Assembly (NCBI GenBank): GCA_029098305.1
Contig: JAQXOB010000044.1
Coordinates: 1-48,821, forward strand
Source of the DNA: Clostridia bacterium
GTDB taxonomy: Bacteria; Bacillota; Clostridia; Oscillospirales; Acutalibacteraceae
DNA: 48,821 bases
Direction of reading: 5' to 3'
In this document: one piece after another, positions 32,501-41,258 of the stretch
Layout of the letters: every line of letters starts with the position of its first letter
Numbering within the stretch: the stretch's first letter is position 1
Notes under the pieces: generated by a model
Told to the model about the DNA's origin: nothing
What the model saw: only the letters and a program-made list of their open reading frames with translations
Databases searched by the model: none
Position numbers and translations under genes: made by a program

Positions 32501-33542
32501 CGTTAGCAGTTGAGAAATTACGACCTACATATATATCTCCCGGCCTTGTAACATATGATACAATTGTATAGCCGGTATTTATATCGCCTGTAACCTGAAG
32601 CTTATCCTGATCAGTTGTAAGTTCTAGTTTAACACCCGGTGAGATTGTTATAGTAGATACAACGGGATGCTCCACACTATCATCAAGAGGAATCTCCATA
32701 TGTTTAGAAAAATCACCTACAGTCGCATATGCTGAGTGAGTGTTAAAGCCGGTCTGAGTTTCTACTCCACGGAAAATACGATCATCAGTTATCTGATCAA
32801 GGCTAATAGAAGGAGAGCTATAGAAGTATCCTTTATGATCAGACATAAGAGCTGCTTCTAATTCGCCATCAACAGCACCATTAGCTACTGTGTAATACTT
32901 CTCAAAGAATACTGCATTTCTCTTAACAAAAGAAACATGATCAAACTCGAACATGCAGTTTAAATATACGTTGAGGTTTGTCTCGGCTGTGTCCGGTGAA
33001 ACGAGCGGTAGGCTCAGATATTTGTTTGTATCCTCAATACCATACACAGGGCCGGTTTGAATAGTAGCATTTTGTGTAGCACCATCGCCAACCTTATATG
33101 TAAAATCCTTGAAGTAAGGTGCTGAGGAGCCTGAAAGTGAATTTGTAACAACATATAAATTGTCAAGCGGAATAATAAGCTCACCGGTTGTAGCACTGGC
33201 TGATGCCTTTATTGTGAACTGAGTTGTGAGGTTGTAATCAGCCGGCTTCTGACTGTATTTGTTTACATAACCTGTTCCATAGGTTGTAACATTGTTATTA
33301 TAGCCATCGAGATTTTTTCTACCTATTCGTGCATAAGTAGATGTGTATGTTGCTTTTTGTAAATTAAAAAACTCTCCATCTCCTCTGCTTTCGTCAGCTG
33401 AGCCGACATCGTTTAGAGATTCTACAGCCTTTGACTGCTCGTTTACGCCAAAAACATCTTTGATCTCTTCTGCATTAACTGCAAGTGCAGCAGATGAAAT
33501 TATCATCATAGCTGATAGCAGTATGGCAATTACTTTTTTCAT
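29517..33542 (-). CDS. Large secreted surface protein with DUF11-like and InlB-like repeats
   Basis: The 1341-residue protein has a Sec signal peptide (MKKVIAILLSAMMIISSAALAVNAEE). The rest is largely beta-rich and Thr/Asn/Tyr rich. A DUF11-like beta-sandwich (about 885-1010) contains NEYRTIIRNDGNVNITKIVV, and an InlB/Listeria-Bacteroides-type repeat (about 1030-1110) contains LLFAGWFKT. No LPxTG motif, transmembrane tail, S-layer homology domain or dockerin is visible, so the mode of wall attachment is unknown. The start at 33542 follows a clean TGGAGG; the longer open frame lacks one. It may be an adhesin or scaffold-like matrix protein. Confidence 0.75.
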   Translation of the reverse strand: MKKVIAILLSAMMIISSAALAVNAEEIKDVFGVNEQSKAVESLNDVGSADESRGDGEFFNLQKATYTSTYARIGRKNLDGYNNNVTTYGTGYVNKYSQKPADYNLTTQFTIKASASATTGELIIPLDNLYVVTNSLSGSSAPYFKDFTYKVGDGATQNATIQTGPVYGIEDTNKYLSLPLVSPDTAETNLNVYLNCMFEFDHVSFVKRNAVFFEKYYTVANGAVDGELEAALMSDHKGYFYSSPSISLDQITDDRIFRGVETQTGFNTHSAYATVGDFSKHMEIPLDDSVEHPVVSTITISPGVKLELTTDQDKLQVTGDINTGYTIVSYVTRPGDIYVGRNFSTANATFGSYEITVPATSEITEVVIEETIIAHTKDGDETKTITRTVEVIPPIQNLNDNAFAMEYNQIFLNLNEPNFKQEYLSLIKSLSNQGILPIEGVSYTWENDSDLPASMSDVAFSWGSLYKANVEVTARSSSGSRTIKLDNVADGKTYTVGYDSNSEIKLNNGEWIEKITSIPVYTDTDGVHYGIKGEDNDRNILSPIAINFISKDGKNPKTGADIQHMDESVFKNTLKYMADYKFNGVQQDRDTVDKAIYDENGVGTITASNKLVYTRPYISHTAYMQVIDKTKQKVAAQSGTETTDIDVTLSIRNAAFGNDRLVYEAMFEEYSWVNPVVTFELPIGVKFNTSSDKLTQNTPTKYTMITPGDVTTQYPSEDRNYSNAYYKYTETDVEVVFERLPDTADGREVWKSTTYTKVERSDGSTYSFAANVPTVYNAVVPIPLTLTSDALGGLQYANLYTSSAPTQDNFICNSSKPIMSTVINNSKLTSAVVTDENDYDADGSTADNISEFANVAMFSVNDSYEVNVKTEYKDSKGNFRDASNGAIPTNIGGINEYRTIIRNDGNVNITKIVVKDVFPTFDGEQSTYVDDSMYVQILDKEGRIVENITDFTTAGTTTMTLTLPSVVLLPGYSLRTTAQFLVSKDAPIGVTADNNIDISSYFAGGEKTTKVIQPYITQGWGEEPDLGNTYTLVFLNDQLNSGSLYYQILEGVAGPTYTLTEAPITQVYGENASLVKDGVPFYETLLFAGWFKTKDASQYGNRGNHHVDPTQAFAKEITLADCNVVDSVTIDSKEYTNVIYLYSGFVREDSVTKNTADNNDYGTTTLPGFSLEGVQIRNHEWVDPYKDNGTHNTIKDALRFVTIYNNSMLDELQSLYNSKVDYGYAACAAKFISQNEELTLTSNTHVKDEVCTKAVNEKNHKYFDDYRISTFVITYDNAADQQYLNQYVEARAYVKYVDANGFNRVGYNTYDNTKYAGGCRTSYNDTLTAYNNMNVVKPQQA

Positions 33543-33605
33543 TTTTTTGCCTCCATTTTTTGGTATTATGGTGTATTCTAAAAATATTACATCACGCTGT
33601 ATTAA

Positions 33606-33634
33606 ATTATACACTAAAGTCTAGATTTTTACAA
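33606..33634 (-). promoter_or_regulatory. Promoter of the large surface protein operon
   Basis: On the minus strand TTGTAA (33634-33629) and TATAAT (33611-33606) are separated by 17 bp. The leader is about 65 nt. Confidence 0.78.
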
Positions 33635-33704
33635 GTATTTTTTTTACAAAATACAAACATAATATTTAGTGAATATTCACAAGCTTTTTGAGGTTATGTA
33701 AATT

Positions 33705-33749
33705 GCAAAAAAGAACCCCGACATATGATAATTACATCACATATCGGGG
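33705..33749 (-). terminator. Terminator of secDF
   Basis: On the minus strand a CCCCGATATGTGAT / ATCATATGTCGGGG stem is followed by TTCTTTTTT. Confidence 0.9.
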
Positions 33750-33775
33750 ATTATAATTATTAGATATTATAAAAA

Positions 33776-34708
33776 TTAGCCTTCTGCTAATTTTTTAGCT
33801 TTACGGTTTCTCCATGCCACCCATAGAGGACCTGCGATGCAGTTTGAGCTATAGCAACCGCAAATTACACCAAACATCATTGGAAGAGCAAAGCTCTTAA
33901 CAGTCTCGATATTCATGATTGTAGCTACTACAAGCACTGTACCGATAGCAAGAACTGTTGTGAGAGATGTAAAGATTGTACGCTTGAGCATCTGGTTTGC
34001 ACTCTTATTGAATACTTCTGCATCTGTAGCATATCTTCCCATAAGTCTGCGGTTTTCTCTTACTCTGTCGTAGATAACGATTGTATCGTTGAGTGAGTAA
34101 CCAATGATCATAAGGATAACAGCCATAAAGTTACTGTCGATTGGTAATCTGAGGATAACAAACACGAAGTAGATGATTATGATATCCTGCAATAATGCTA
34201 CCAAAGCCATGCATCCTGCAGAAAGACCACCGATCTTTCTAAATCTGAATGCAACATAGATAACCATCAAAACAGCAGCAATAGCTATAGCGCACAAGCA
34301 CTTGATAAGGAACATAAAGCCCATTGTAGGCTCTACAGATGTTGATTCTCTGCGCTCAAAGTTGTTGTCAGCGTATTTTTCATCAAGCTTTGTGATGATA
34401 TTTTTCTGCTCATCAGGTGTGATAGCCTTGTTGCCTGAGAACTGAACAGATAAAATGTGACCATTTGATGAAAAGTCATCTGTGATAGTTGTTGTGATTT
34501 TGTCTTTTGTAATTTCCTGAACATAATCCTTTAATTCAGCTTCAGCGATATCGCCTGTGTAGGAGTATGTGAGGATTGTACCACCTGAGAATTGAATATC
34601 AAGACGCACACCAAAAATAATGTTGCATACGATACCAATCAGGATAATAATTGCAGAAACGCAAACATATTTTTTAACATTTTCAGCAAATCTGATATTT
34701 GTTTTCAT
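33776..34708 (-). CDS. secF: Protein translocase subunit SecF
   Basis: This 310-residue membrane protein has six helices and one large extracytoplasmic domain after helix one. Characteristic segments are GVRLDIQFSGGTILTYSY, IMIIGYSLNDTIVIYDRVRENRR and TSLTTVLAIGTVLV. It works with SecD to drive the late stage of Sec export using the proton motive force. Its ATG overlaps the secD stop by 1 nt (TAATG). This fits the large secreted products encoded around it, though the pair is a general housekeeping component. Confidence 0.96.
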   Translation of the reverse strand: MKTNIRFAENVKKYVCVSAIIILIGIVCNIIFGVRLDIQFSGGTILTYSYTGDIAEAELKDYVQEITKDKITTTITDDFSSNGHILSVQFSGNKAITPDEQKNIITKLDEKYADNNFERRESTSVEPTMGFMFLIKCLCAIAIAAVLMVIYVAFRFRKIGGLSAGCMALVALLQDIIIIYFVFVILRLPIDSNFMAVILMIIGYSLNDTIVIYDRVRENRRLMGRYATDAEVFNKSANQMLKRTIFTSLTTVLAIGTVLVVATIMNIETVKSFALPMMFGVICGCYSSNCIAGPLWVAWRNRKAKKLAEG

Positions 34709-36039
34709 TATTTTTTACCTCCCCAAAGCCAGTTTTTACGGAGAGATTTGATTCCGGAGCAAGCCTTGAACATTGTTCTTCCGCAAAGAACGCTCATGAT
34801 AAAGTTGGAAATAACGCCCATAAGGAGTGTATAACCAAATGAATAGATTGCACCTGTTGTGGAAAGTCCGAAGAATCTTGATAGGATGTTTGAAGGACCA
34901 AACACGAGCATAAGGATTACAGAAACGATAACGATTGTCATGTTACCATCTACGATAGCCCACAAGCTGTTTTGGCAGCCCTTATAAACTGCTCTCTCGA
35001 CACTCTTGCCTGTGCGAAGTTCTTCTTTAATACGCTCTGCTGTAATGATATTAGCATCACAACCGATACCGATTGAAAGAATAAGACCTGCAATACCGGG
35101 TAATGTCATTGTAAAGCTGTTAAATACAGGGAAAAAGCCTGAGATAGATGCAATTGTGAGAGCCATCTGACCGCAAAGTGCGATAACAGAAATAAATCCA
35201 GGTAATCTATAGAATATGATCAAGAACAATGATACCAATACCATCGCGATAGCGCCTGCAATTGCCATTGAAGAAAGTGAGTTAGAACCAAGTGTTGGGC
35301 TAACAGAACCGAAGCTTACTGTTTCGAGCTTAAATGGAAGTGCGCCGGCGTTGATCTTTGTAGCAAGATCGTTAGCTTCTTCAGCTGTAAAATCGCCTGT
35401 AATCTGAGATTTACCATCTGAGATAACACTGTTAACTGTTGGAGATGAGATCATAACATCATCCATCCAAATTGAAAGCACGTCGTTAAGCTGTTTTTCT
35501 GTAGCATCTGCAAAAGCAGAAGTTCCTTCTTCGTTCATTTCGAGAGAAACAAGATAGTTACCTGCGTTGTCTACACCGGCTTCTGCCTTAGAAACCATGG
35601 AACCATCTACAAGTGTTTCGCTTTCGTATGTTGAACCAGCCTTAAATGTAAGCTCTGCTGTGGCTGAAATTTCTTGAATAGCTTTTTCCGGATCGAAGTT
35701 CTTTTCGTCTTCTTTCCAAGGGTAGCGCACGATTATACGTCCGTTTGAAGCGTCTGCATACAGCTCATAGTCTGTGATATTGTTAGCAACAAGACGTGTC
35801 TCGATAATTGCTTTTGCCGATTCAATTTCGCCTTCTGTGGCTTTATAGTCGCCCTCCGGCTTAAATGTTGCCTCGACGCCTCCCTTAATGTCGATTCCCC
35901 ATCTTATATCTTTGATGCCCTTAATAACAGCTGTTTCGTTGTCACCGGTACGGCTATATACGCCGATAACAGTCAAAACGCTGAGTGAAGCAATCAAAAG
36001 AGCCAAGATGATGAACAAGAATTTTGGTACTCTTTTCAT
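34708..36039 (-). CDS. secD: Protein translocase subunit SecD
   Basis: The 443-residue protein has an N-terminal helix, a periplasmic-type domain beginning IRWGIDIKGGVEATFKPEG (D1 motif), P1 base and head regions, and a C-terminal six-helix RND bundle with SIGIGCDANIITAERIKEELRTGKS (the functional Asp). It is shorter than proteobacterial SecD but typical of Clostridia, where secD and secF are separate genes. GGAGG precedes the ATG. Confidence 0.96.
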   Translation of the reverse strand: MKRVPKFLFIILALLIASLSVLTVIGVYSRTGDNETAVIKGIKDIRWGIDIKGGVEATFKPEGDYKATEGEIESAKAIIETRLVANNITDYELYADASNGRIIVRYPWKEDEKNFDPEKAIQEISATAELTFKAGSTYESETLVDGSMVSKAEAGVDNAGNYLVSLEMNEEGTSAFADATEKQLNDVLSIWMDDVMISSPTVNSVISDGKSQITGDFTAEEANDLATKINAGALPFKLETVSFGSVSPTLGSNSLSSMAIAGAIAMVLVSLFLIIFYRLPGFISVIALCGQMALTIASISGFFPVFNSFTMTLPGIAGLILSIGIGCDANIITAERIKEELRTGKSVERAVYKGCQNSLWAIVDGNMTIVIVSVILMLVFGPSNILSRFFGLSTTGAIYSFGYTLLMGVISNFIMSVLCGRTMFKACSGIKSLRKNWLWGGKK

Positions 36040-36104
36040 TCTTTAGTAACCTCCGTTTAATTTATTGCCTACAATAATATCCTATTGCAGACGGTAACGA
36101 ACCA

Positions 36105-36133
36105 ATTATAATTTTTTTTTATTAAAAAGTCAA
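36105..36133 (-). promoter_or_regulatory. Promoter of secDF
   Basis: On the minus strand TTGACT (36133-36128) and TATAAT (36110-36105) are 17 bp apart, with an almost pure A/T spacer. Confidence 0.82.
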
Positions 36134-36272
36134 TGGAAATAAGCAATATTTCCCATTATTTATTATTTTTTTGTAAAATGCGGTTTTTTCTGATGCTTTT
36201 TTATTGTTATTTTACTCATCCTTCGAAATTAATAAAAACCGTTTTTTATTAACTATTTAACAAAAAAAACAA

Positions 36273-36492
36273 AGCTGTCGCACTAGAGTCAATTTGCACA
36301 ATTTGCGCCTCCCTCTGATGAGGGAGGTGGCAAAACGAAGTTTTGACGAAGGGAGAGATAAGGTAAAAATTCTGCAAAAATGCAGTTTTTCTCTCCCTCA
36401 GTCTCGTTTCACTCGACAGCTCCCTCGTCAGAGGGAGCCGATCTTGATAACAACCTCGTTTATTTGTGCATATTGACCTTAATGCAACAGCT
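36273..36492. repeat. MITE-like palindromic element, copy B (inverted)
   Basis: This ~220 bp element is the reverse complement of copies A and C. Its left end is AGCTGTCGCACTAGAG, matching the inverted right ends of the others, and its right end CTTAATGCAACAGCT matches their left ends. It lies in the gap between mrp and secD. It is flanked by A/T-rich sequence (AAAAACAAA and TTTTTGA) in which target-site duplication cannot be defined by eye. Confidence 0.85.
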
Positions 36493-36515
36493 CTTTTTGA
36501 TTTTTGTATTTGTTA

Positions 36516-37334
36516 TTATATTTTTTCGATAATATCAGCTGCTTCTTCTAGCAAGTCACGGCTATAAAGCTCTAATGTGCCTGTATCACAGCATTTTGCG
36601 AGGTCTGGGTCGATAGGCAACTTGCCTAGCACCTTTAAGCCATATTCATCAGCGATTTTATCAATATTGCTTTCGCCATAGATGCTATGCTTTTGGTGGC
36701 AATCAGGACACTCGAAGTAGCTCATATTTTCCACAAGTCCAAGCACAGGGATATTCATCATCTCTGCCATTTTAACAGCCTTAGAAACTATCATAGAAAC
36801 AAGCTCTTGAGGAGATGTTACCACTACTATTCCATCAACCGGCAACGACTGAAAAACTGTAAGTGGCACATCACCTGTTCCAGGCGGCATATCCACAAAC
36901 ATATAATCAACATCTTTCCAGATAACCTCGCTCCAGAATTGCTTAACTGTGCCGGCGATAACAGGACCTCTCCAAATAACAGGGTCTGTTTCGTTTTGCA
37001 GAAGCATATTTATAGACATTATATCTATGCCTGTCTTGGTTGTGTTTGGCAGCAAACCAAAATCATTGCCCATAGCCTTTGATTTTGCACCAAATATTGT
37101 AGGAATAGATGGGCCTGTTATATCTGCGTCGAGTATGGCAGACTTAAAGCCTCTTCTGTTCATAGCAACAGCAAGCAACGATGTTACAAGAGATTTTCCT
37201 ACACCACCCTTACCGCTGATAACTCCTATCACCTTTTTTACAGAGCTAAGCTCGTTTAGCTTTTCCTTTGGTATTGTATTTTCTCTCGAGCTGCATTTTT
37301 CTGAACAGCTTGAGCAATCATGTGTGCATCCCAC
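36516..37334 (-). CDS. Mrp/NBP35-family iron-sulfur cluster carrier ATPase
   Basis: The 272-residue protein has an N-terminal Cys cluster (Cys3, 7, 10, 14; MGCTHDCSSCSEKCSS), as in eukaryotic NBP35 and in the archaeal/clostridial ApbC branch. It has a deviant Walker A GKGGVGKS (41-48), LDADITGPSIP, VDMPPGTGDVPLT (Walker B), and a CPDC pair (ECPDCHQKH) that bridges the dimer and binds the transferred 4Fe-4S cluster. It is expected to deliver clusters to apoproteins in the cytoplasm. No isc/suf genes are adjacent. Confidence 0.92.
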   Translation of the reverse strand: MGCTHDCSSCSEKCSSRENTIPKEKLNELSSVKKVIGVISGKGGVGKSLVTSLLAVAMNRRGFKSAILDADITGPSIPTIFGAKSKAMGNDFGLLPNTTKTGIDIMSINMLLQNETDPVIWRGPVIAGTVKQFWSEVIWKDVDYMFVDMPPGTGDVPLTVFQSLPVDGIVVVTSPQELVSMIVSKAVKMAEMMNIPVLGLVENMSYFECPDCHQKHSIYGESNIDKIADEYGLKVLGKLPIDPDLAKCCDTGTLELYSRDLLEEAADIIEKI

Positions 37335-37375
37335 TATTTTCTCCTCCGTTATCTATTTTTATATTTATTTATATA

Positions 37376-37957
37376 TTATTTCTCAGTTTCCTCAGATTCA
37401 TTCTCGGTACTGTCGGTGCTATTTGCATCTTCTGCATCTGATTCTTCTGTATCATATTCTGATATTGTTTTTTCCTCTTCTTCTGCTGAAGTATCTTGTG
37501 CAGATTCCTCAACATCTTGAACCATATCCTCCTCTACAAGCTCTTCCGCATTATCACAAGCCAGCTCAAAACCACTCACAAATGAATATGGCAAGCCATA
37601 GCCCAGTGCCACAGCAGCTATCTTTGTCATAGTATCTCCATATGTGGCTATCTGCTCGTGCAAAGGCAATGCCTCAAGCAAATATGCAAGCAATATATAA
37701 AGGCTTGGGCAGACAATGAGCAAAAGCACTGCTGCGCTTACTCTGTAAACAGGTTTACCATCGCCCACTCTCGTAGCATAAAAGAGAAAAAGTCCAAAAA
37801 CTATAAACAGAATAACAGGCACTGCGTTTCTCAATACATCGTTTGCAATGCTCGTTGAATAACTACCTATAAAGTATGTACAAATAATAAATGCAAAAAT
37901 GAGAAATGCTGAGAATATAAGATTAATTTTTTCTGATGTTGATTTCTTGTTTTTCAT
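37376..37957 (-). CDS. Four-helix membrane protein with long acidic tail, unknown
   Basis: The protein of about 193 residues has four hydrophobic helices (about 11-30, 43-61, 74-94, 109-127) and a very acidic C-terminal tail (about 130-193; Glu/Asp/Ser/Thr, AEEEEKTISEYD, ENESEETEK). The start is ATG 37957, 10 nt after AAAGGAG. It follows prmA by 26 nt and precedes mrp by 41 nt, so it may share a transcript with both. The family is not recognised; the acidic tail could bind cations or basic proteins. Confidence 0.6.
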   Translation of the reverse strand: MKNKKSTSEKINLIFSAFLIFAFIICTYFIGSYSTSIANDVLRNAVPVILFIVFGLFLFYATRVGDGKPVYRVSAAVLLLIVCPSLYILLAYLLEALPLHEQIATYGDTMTKIAAVALGYGLPYSFVSGFELACDNAEELVEEDMVQDVEESAQDTSAEEEEKTISEYDTEESDAEDANSTDSTENESEETEK

Positions 37958-37983
37958 GGTAAAAATACTCCTTTTACTTATAA

Positions 37984-38901
37984 TTACTTTAATTTTGCGA
38001 TAAGACAATACCAGCCTTTTTCTTCCAGCTCTTCTATCAGCTCAAACTGTGATTTGAGTGATTCTTTCACTTCGTCCACTCTGCAATCGATAATACCGCT
38101 CATTATATAGATGCTATCCTTGTCCATAAACTTTGATATATCAGATGATAGCATAATAATAGCGTCTGCCACAATATTGGCTGTGATTACATTGTAAACA
38201 CCGGATGCTTTATCAGCGAGATTGCCATGACGAAGCAAGATTTTATCTTCCACATGGTTAAGCACTGCATTTTCTTTAGCGGTCTTAACAGCAAGCTCGT
38301 CTATATCAACTCCCTCAGCACTGCCTGCGCCAAGCAACAGAGCCGCAATACCCAGTATACCACTGCCACATCCCACATCAAGCACTCTTGTGCCGTCGGA
38401 AACATATTTTTCGAGTGCTTGCAGGCACAATCTCGTGGTTTCGTGCGTGCCGGTGCCAAAAGCAAGACCGGGATCAAGATCTATCACTACTCTATCTCCT
38501 GCGTCGTATTTATCACGCCATGTAGGACGAATAAGAAGCTTTTCGCCTACCGGTATAGGATGAAAATACTGCTTCCAGTTGTTCAGCCAGTCTTCGTCTT
38601 CACAATCTGCCAGTCTGATATCATGCTTTATATTTTCGCTCTCATATCTTTCTTTAAGATAAGCCACAGCCTCCAGAGGATTGTCCTCAGGGCTAATATA
38701 GATATGTATCAATCCTTTGCTTCTGTCTTTCTGCAACAAATCTTCATCTATCAAATCTATATTTGCTATCTCGAGCACTTCGGCTTCCAGCTCAGAATAA
38801 TCCTCTATATATATTCCATAAGGCACCACCATATTGGCTATGTTGCCTGCTTTTTCGAGGTCTTCCACCGAAAGCTCAATAGTGATTTCTACCCAATTCA
38901 T
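37984..38901 (-). CDS. prmA: Ribosomal protein L11 methyltransferase
   Basis: This 305-residue SAM-dependent enzyme trimethylates L11 lysines and the N-terminal amine. The N-terminal L11-recognition domain (about 1-110) contains WVEITIELSVEDLEKAGNI, and the linker has WLNNWKQYFHPIPVG. The catalytic core has LAFGTGTHETTRLCL, VLDVGCGSGILGIAALLLGA (motif I) and ANIVADAIIML (the NxxA active site). Length and motif order are standard. Confidence 0.96.
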   Translation of the reverse strand: MNWVEITIELSVEDLEKAGNIANMVVPYGIYIEDYSELEAEVLEIANIDLIDEDLLQKDRSKGLIHIYISPEDNPLEAVAYLKERYESENIKHDIRLADCEDEDWLNNWKQYFHPIPVGEKLLIRPTWRDKYDAGDRVVIDLDPGLAFGTGTHETTRLCLQALEKYVSDGTRVLDVGCGSGILGIAALLLGAGSAEGVDIDELAVKTAKENAVLNHVEDKILLRHGNLADKASGVYNVITANIVADAIIMLSSDISKFMDKDSIYIMSGIIDCRVDEVKESLKSQFELIEELEEKGWYCLIAKLK

Positions 38902-39017
38902 ATTATATCCTCCATCAAGCTTTTTTCCTCATCTATTATATTTCTCGCAAAATGCTTTGTCAATATAATGCAAACAAATTGCCAAAACTTTTGCACGACA
39001 AATTTCACAACAAAAAA

Positions 39018-39237
39018 GGACTGTTGCACTAAGATTAATATGCACAAATAAACGAGGTTGTTATCAAAATCGGCTCCCTCTGACGAGGGAGCTGTCGAGT
39101 GAAACGAGACTGAGGGAGAGAAAAACTGCTTTTTGCAGAATTTTTATATTTTCTCTCCCTCCGTCAAAACTTCGTTTTGCCACCTCCCTCGTCAGAGGGA
39201 GGCGCAAATTGTGCAAATTGGCTCTTGTGCAACAGCC
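39018..39237. repeat. MITE-like palindromic element, copy C
   Basis: This is a ~220 bp element in the same orientation as copy A and nearly identical over its length, including GGCTCCCTCTGACGAGGG near the left and CACCTCCCTCGTCAGAGG near the right. Terminal GACTGTTGCACTAAG and TTGTGCAACAGCC form the inverted ends. It sits between prmA and the SPFH gene, both on the minus strand, and has no coding capacity. Confidence 0.87.
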
Positions 39238-39261
39238 CAAAATTTTTACATTAATATTTTT

Positions 39262-40161
39262 TTATTGCTTATCATCTGTGATAACAAGCTCTTTTATAGA
39301 TGCAGCCAAGCCTGCCAAAGACTGTATTTCTGATGGTATGATAATCTTTGTAGCCTTGCCGTCTGCTGCCTTGCCAAATGCCTCTAAGCTCTTGAGAGCG
39401 ATAACCTTATCATTCGGGTTAGCCTCGTTCAGGAGCTTAAGTGCATCTGCATATGCTGTCTGCACTGCGAGAATAGCCTCAGCTTCACCCTGTGCCTCAC
39501 GAATCTTAGTTTCTTTCACAGCATCTGCCTTGAGAATAGCTGCCTCCTTGTGACCTTCTGCCACAAGGATTTCACTGCGTTTTTCACCCTCAGCATCCAA
39601 AATTCTGGCACGGCGCTCACGCTCTGCCTTCATCTGCTTCTCCATTGCCTCTTGAATCTCTCTTGGTGGCAAAATGTTTTTAAGCTCAACTCTGTTTACC
39701 TTAATACCCCATGCATCTGTGGCTTCGTCGAGGATAACTCTGATTTTGGAGTTGATTACGTCACGTGATGTAAGTGTATGGTCGAGCTCCAGCTCACCTA
39801 TTATGTTTCTTAGGGTTGTAGCTGTGAGATTTTCGATAGCACTTATCGGTCTTTCTACGCCATAGGTATAGAGCTTTGCGTCTGTTATCTGAAAATAAAC
39901 TACGGTGTCTATTTGCATAGTTACGTTATCTTTTGTGATAACCGGCTGTGGTGGAAAATCCACTACCTGCTCTTTGAGAGATATTTTCTTTGATATTTTG
40001 TCGATAAAAGGTATCTTCACATGGAGTCCTGTAGACCATGTGGCATAATATGCGCCAAAACGCTCTATTACAAATGCGTGTGCCTGTGGCACTATCTTGA
40101 TATTGGCTACGACAATCAAAAGTACAAGTACGATAAATCCTATTACAGCATATATTTCCAT
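39262..40161 (-). CDS. SPFH/band 7 (stomatin-like) membrane protein
   Basis: The 299-residue protein has one N-terminal membrane helix (about 4-22) and a band 7 domain (IVPQAHAFVIERFGAYYATWSTGLHVKIPFI ... VTMQIDTVVYFQI). A long coiled coil follows (EAMEKQMKAERERRARILDAEGEKRSEIL, with AEG repeats), as in QmcA/HflC-like slipins. It scaffolds membrane microdomains. It lies 30 nt downstream of an NfeD-like gene, the standard bacterial pairing. Confidence 0.92.
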   Translation of the reverse strand: MEIYAVIGFIVLVLLIVVANIKIVPQAHAFVIERFGAYYATWSTGLHVKIPFIDKISKKISLKEQVVDFPPQPVITKDNVTMQIDTVVYFQITDAKLYTYGVERPISAIENLTATTLRNIIGELELDHTLTSRDVINSKIRVILDEATDAWGIKVNRVELKNILPPREIQEAMEKQMKAERERRARILDAEGEKRSEILVAEGHKEAAILKADAVKETKIREAQGEAEAILAVQTAYADALKLLNEANPNDKVIALKSLEAFGKAADGKATKIIIPSEIQSLAGLAASIKELVITDDKQ

Positions 40162-40191
40162 AAAAAAATCTCCTTTTTAAATAAATTAGGT

Positions 40192-40629
40192 TTAAGCCTC
40201 TTTTTCTACGATAAGCTTTACGCCCTCTATCCTTAAAATGCGAACCTTGGTGCCTACCTCCAGCACCTCTCCGTTATCACTGCGTGCCGACCACACAGCG
40301 CCTTCTACATTGACCTGACCTTGACCAAGCATATTATTGACTTCTAAGATAACATCCGCTGTCTTGCCGATGACACGGTCTGAGTTAGTCTCTGTTTTTT
40401 GGAAGCCTTTCATCTTTTTTACTATTGGTCTTGTTGCTATGAGTGTTACCAGTGTTACCACAAGGAACACACCTGCCTGCACAAACACATTGTCTGTGAT
40501 AAGCGATGTCACAAGCGCACATATTGCACCAATAACAAACCAGATAGACACCAGCTGAGTGGTGATAAATTCGCATATCGCCATAAACACTATAACAGCA
40601 AGCCAAAAGTAAGGCATATATTCTATCAT
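40192..40629 (-). CDS. NfeD-like membrane protein
   Basis: The 145-residue protein has three hydrophobic helices (about 5-25, 27-47, 48-65) and a C-terminal OB-fold domain (about 80-145: RVIGKTADVILEVNNMLGQGQVNVEGAVWSARS ... GTKVRILRIEGVKLIVE). This is the short NfeD1b form, without the ClpP-like protease domain. It partners the SPFH protein encoded directly downstream. Confidence 0.9.
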   Translation of the reverse strand: MIEYMPYFWLAVIVFMAICEFITTQLVSIWFVIGAICALVTSLITDNVFVQAGVFLVVTLVTLIATRPIVKKMKGFQKTETNSDRVIGKTADVILEVNNMLGQGQVNVEGAVWSARSDNGEVLEVGTKVRILRIEGVKLIVEKEA

Positions 40630-40743
40630 TTTCTATGTTGTGATTTGCATTATATCCCTGAAATTCTTAAAAAAATATCTTTCAAAGAGAACACAAATCA
40701 ATCCCCTTTCTCAAAATATTTTACCCACACATCACGCAATATA

Positions 40744-41124
40744 TTATTTTTCCAGCAAATCTGAATGCATAATATATTCCGCTGTAGATCGGTTGTTAGC
40801 AATCGGTATATCATACACCTGAGCTATTCTCAAAAGAGCCTTAACATCAGGATCATGAGGCTGTGCTGTGAGCGGATCTGAAAAGAATATCACAATATCG
40901 GTTCTGCCCTCCACTATGCTTGCACCTATCTGCTGGTCACCGCCCAGCGGACCGCTCTTATAGCCTGTTACAGAAAGACCTGTGGCTTCACTTATTCTCT
41001 TAGACGTTGTACCTGTACCCACGAGCGTATGATTGCAGAGAATATCCTTATAATCGTTGCAAAATTCTATGATAGATTGCTTCATATTATCATGCGCAAT
41101 CAGAGCAATTACCTTTTTATCCAT
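40744..41124 (-). CDS. mgsA: Methylglyoxal synthase
   Basis: The 126-residue cytoplasmic enzyme converts dihydroxyacetone phosphate to methylglyoxal plus phosphate, a bypass that restores free phosphate. It shows [11 protein letters not shown], the phosphate-binding [19 protein letters not shown] with catalytic Asp, [20 protein letters not shown] with the catalytic His, and the [12 protein letters not shown] end. The start at 41124 gives the usual N-terminus; AAGG lies slightly far upstream, and a TTG at 41130 is an alternative. Confidence 0.94.
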   Translation of the reverse strand: MDKKVIALIAHDNMKQSIIEFCNDYKDILCNHTLVGTGTTSKRISEATGLSVTGYKSGPLGGDQQIGASIVEGRTDIVIFFSDPLTAQPHDPDVKALLRIAQVYDIPIANNRSTAEYIMHSDLLEK

Positions 41125-41258
41125 AATCAAGTACATCCTTGTTTTCTTTTTGCAGTTCCATAGGAACATCTATTTTGGGTTACTTATTTTTCATAATTAA
41201 TTCTTAGGAATAATAATCATCGTTTTATCGCTTAATTTAGTAGCTCCTATCAGGGTGA

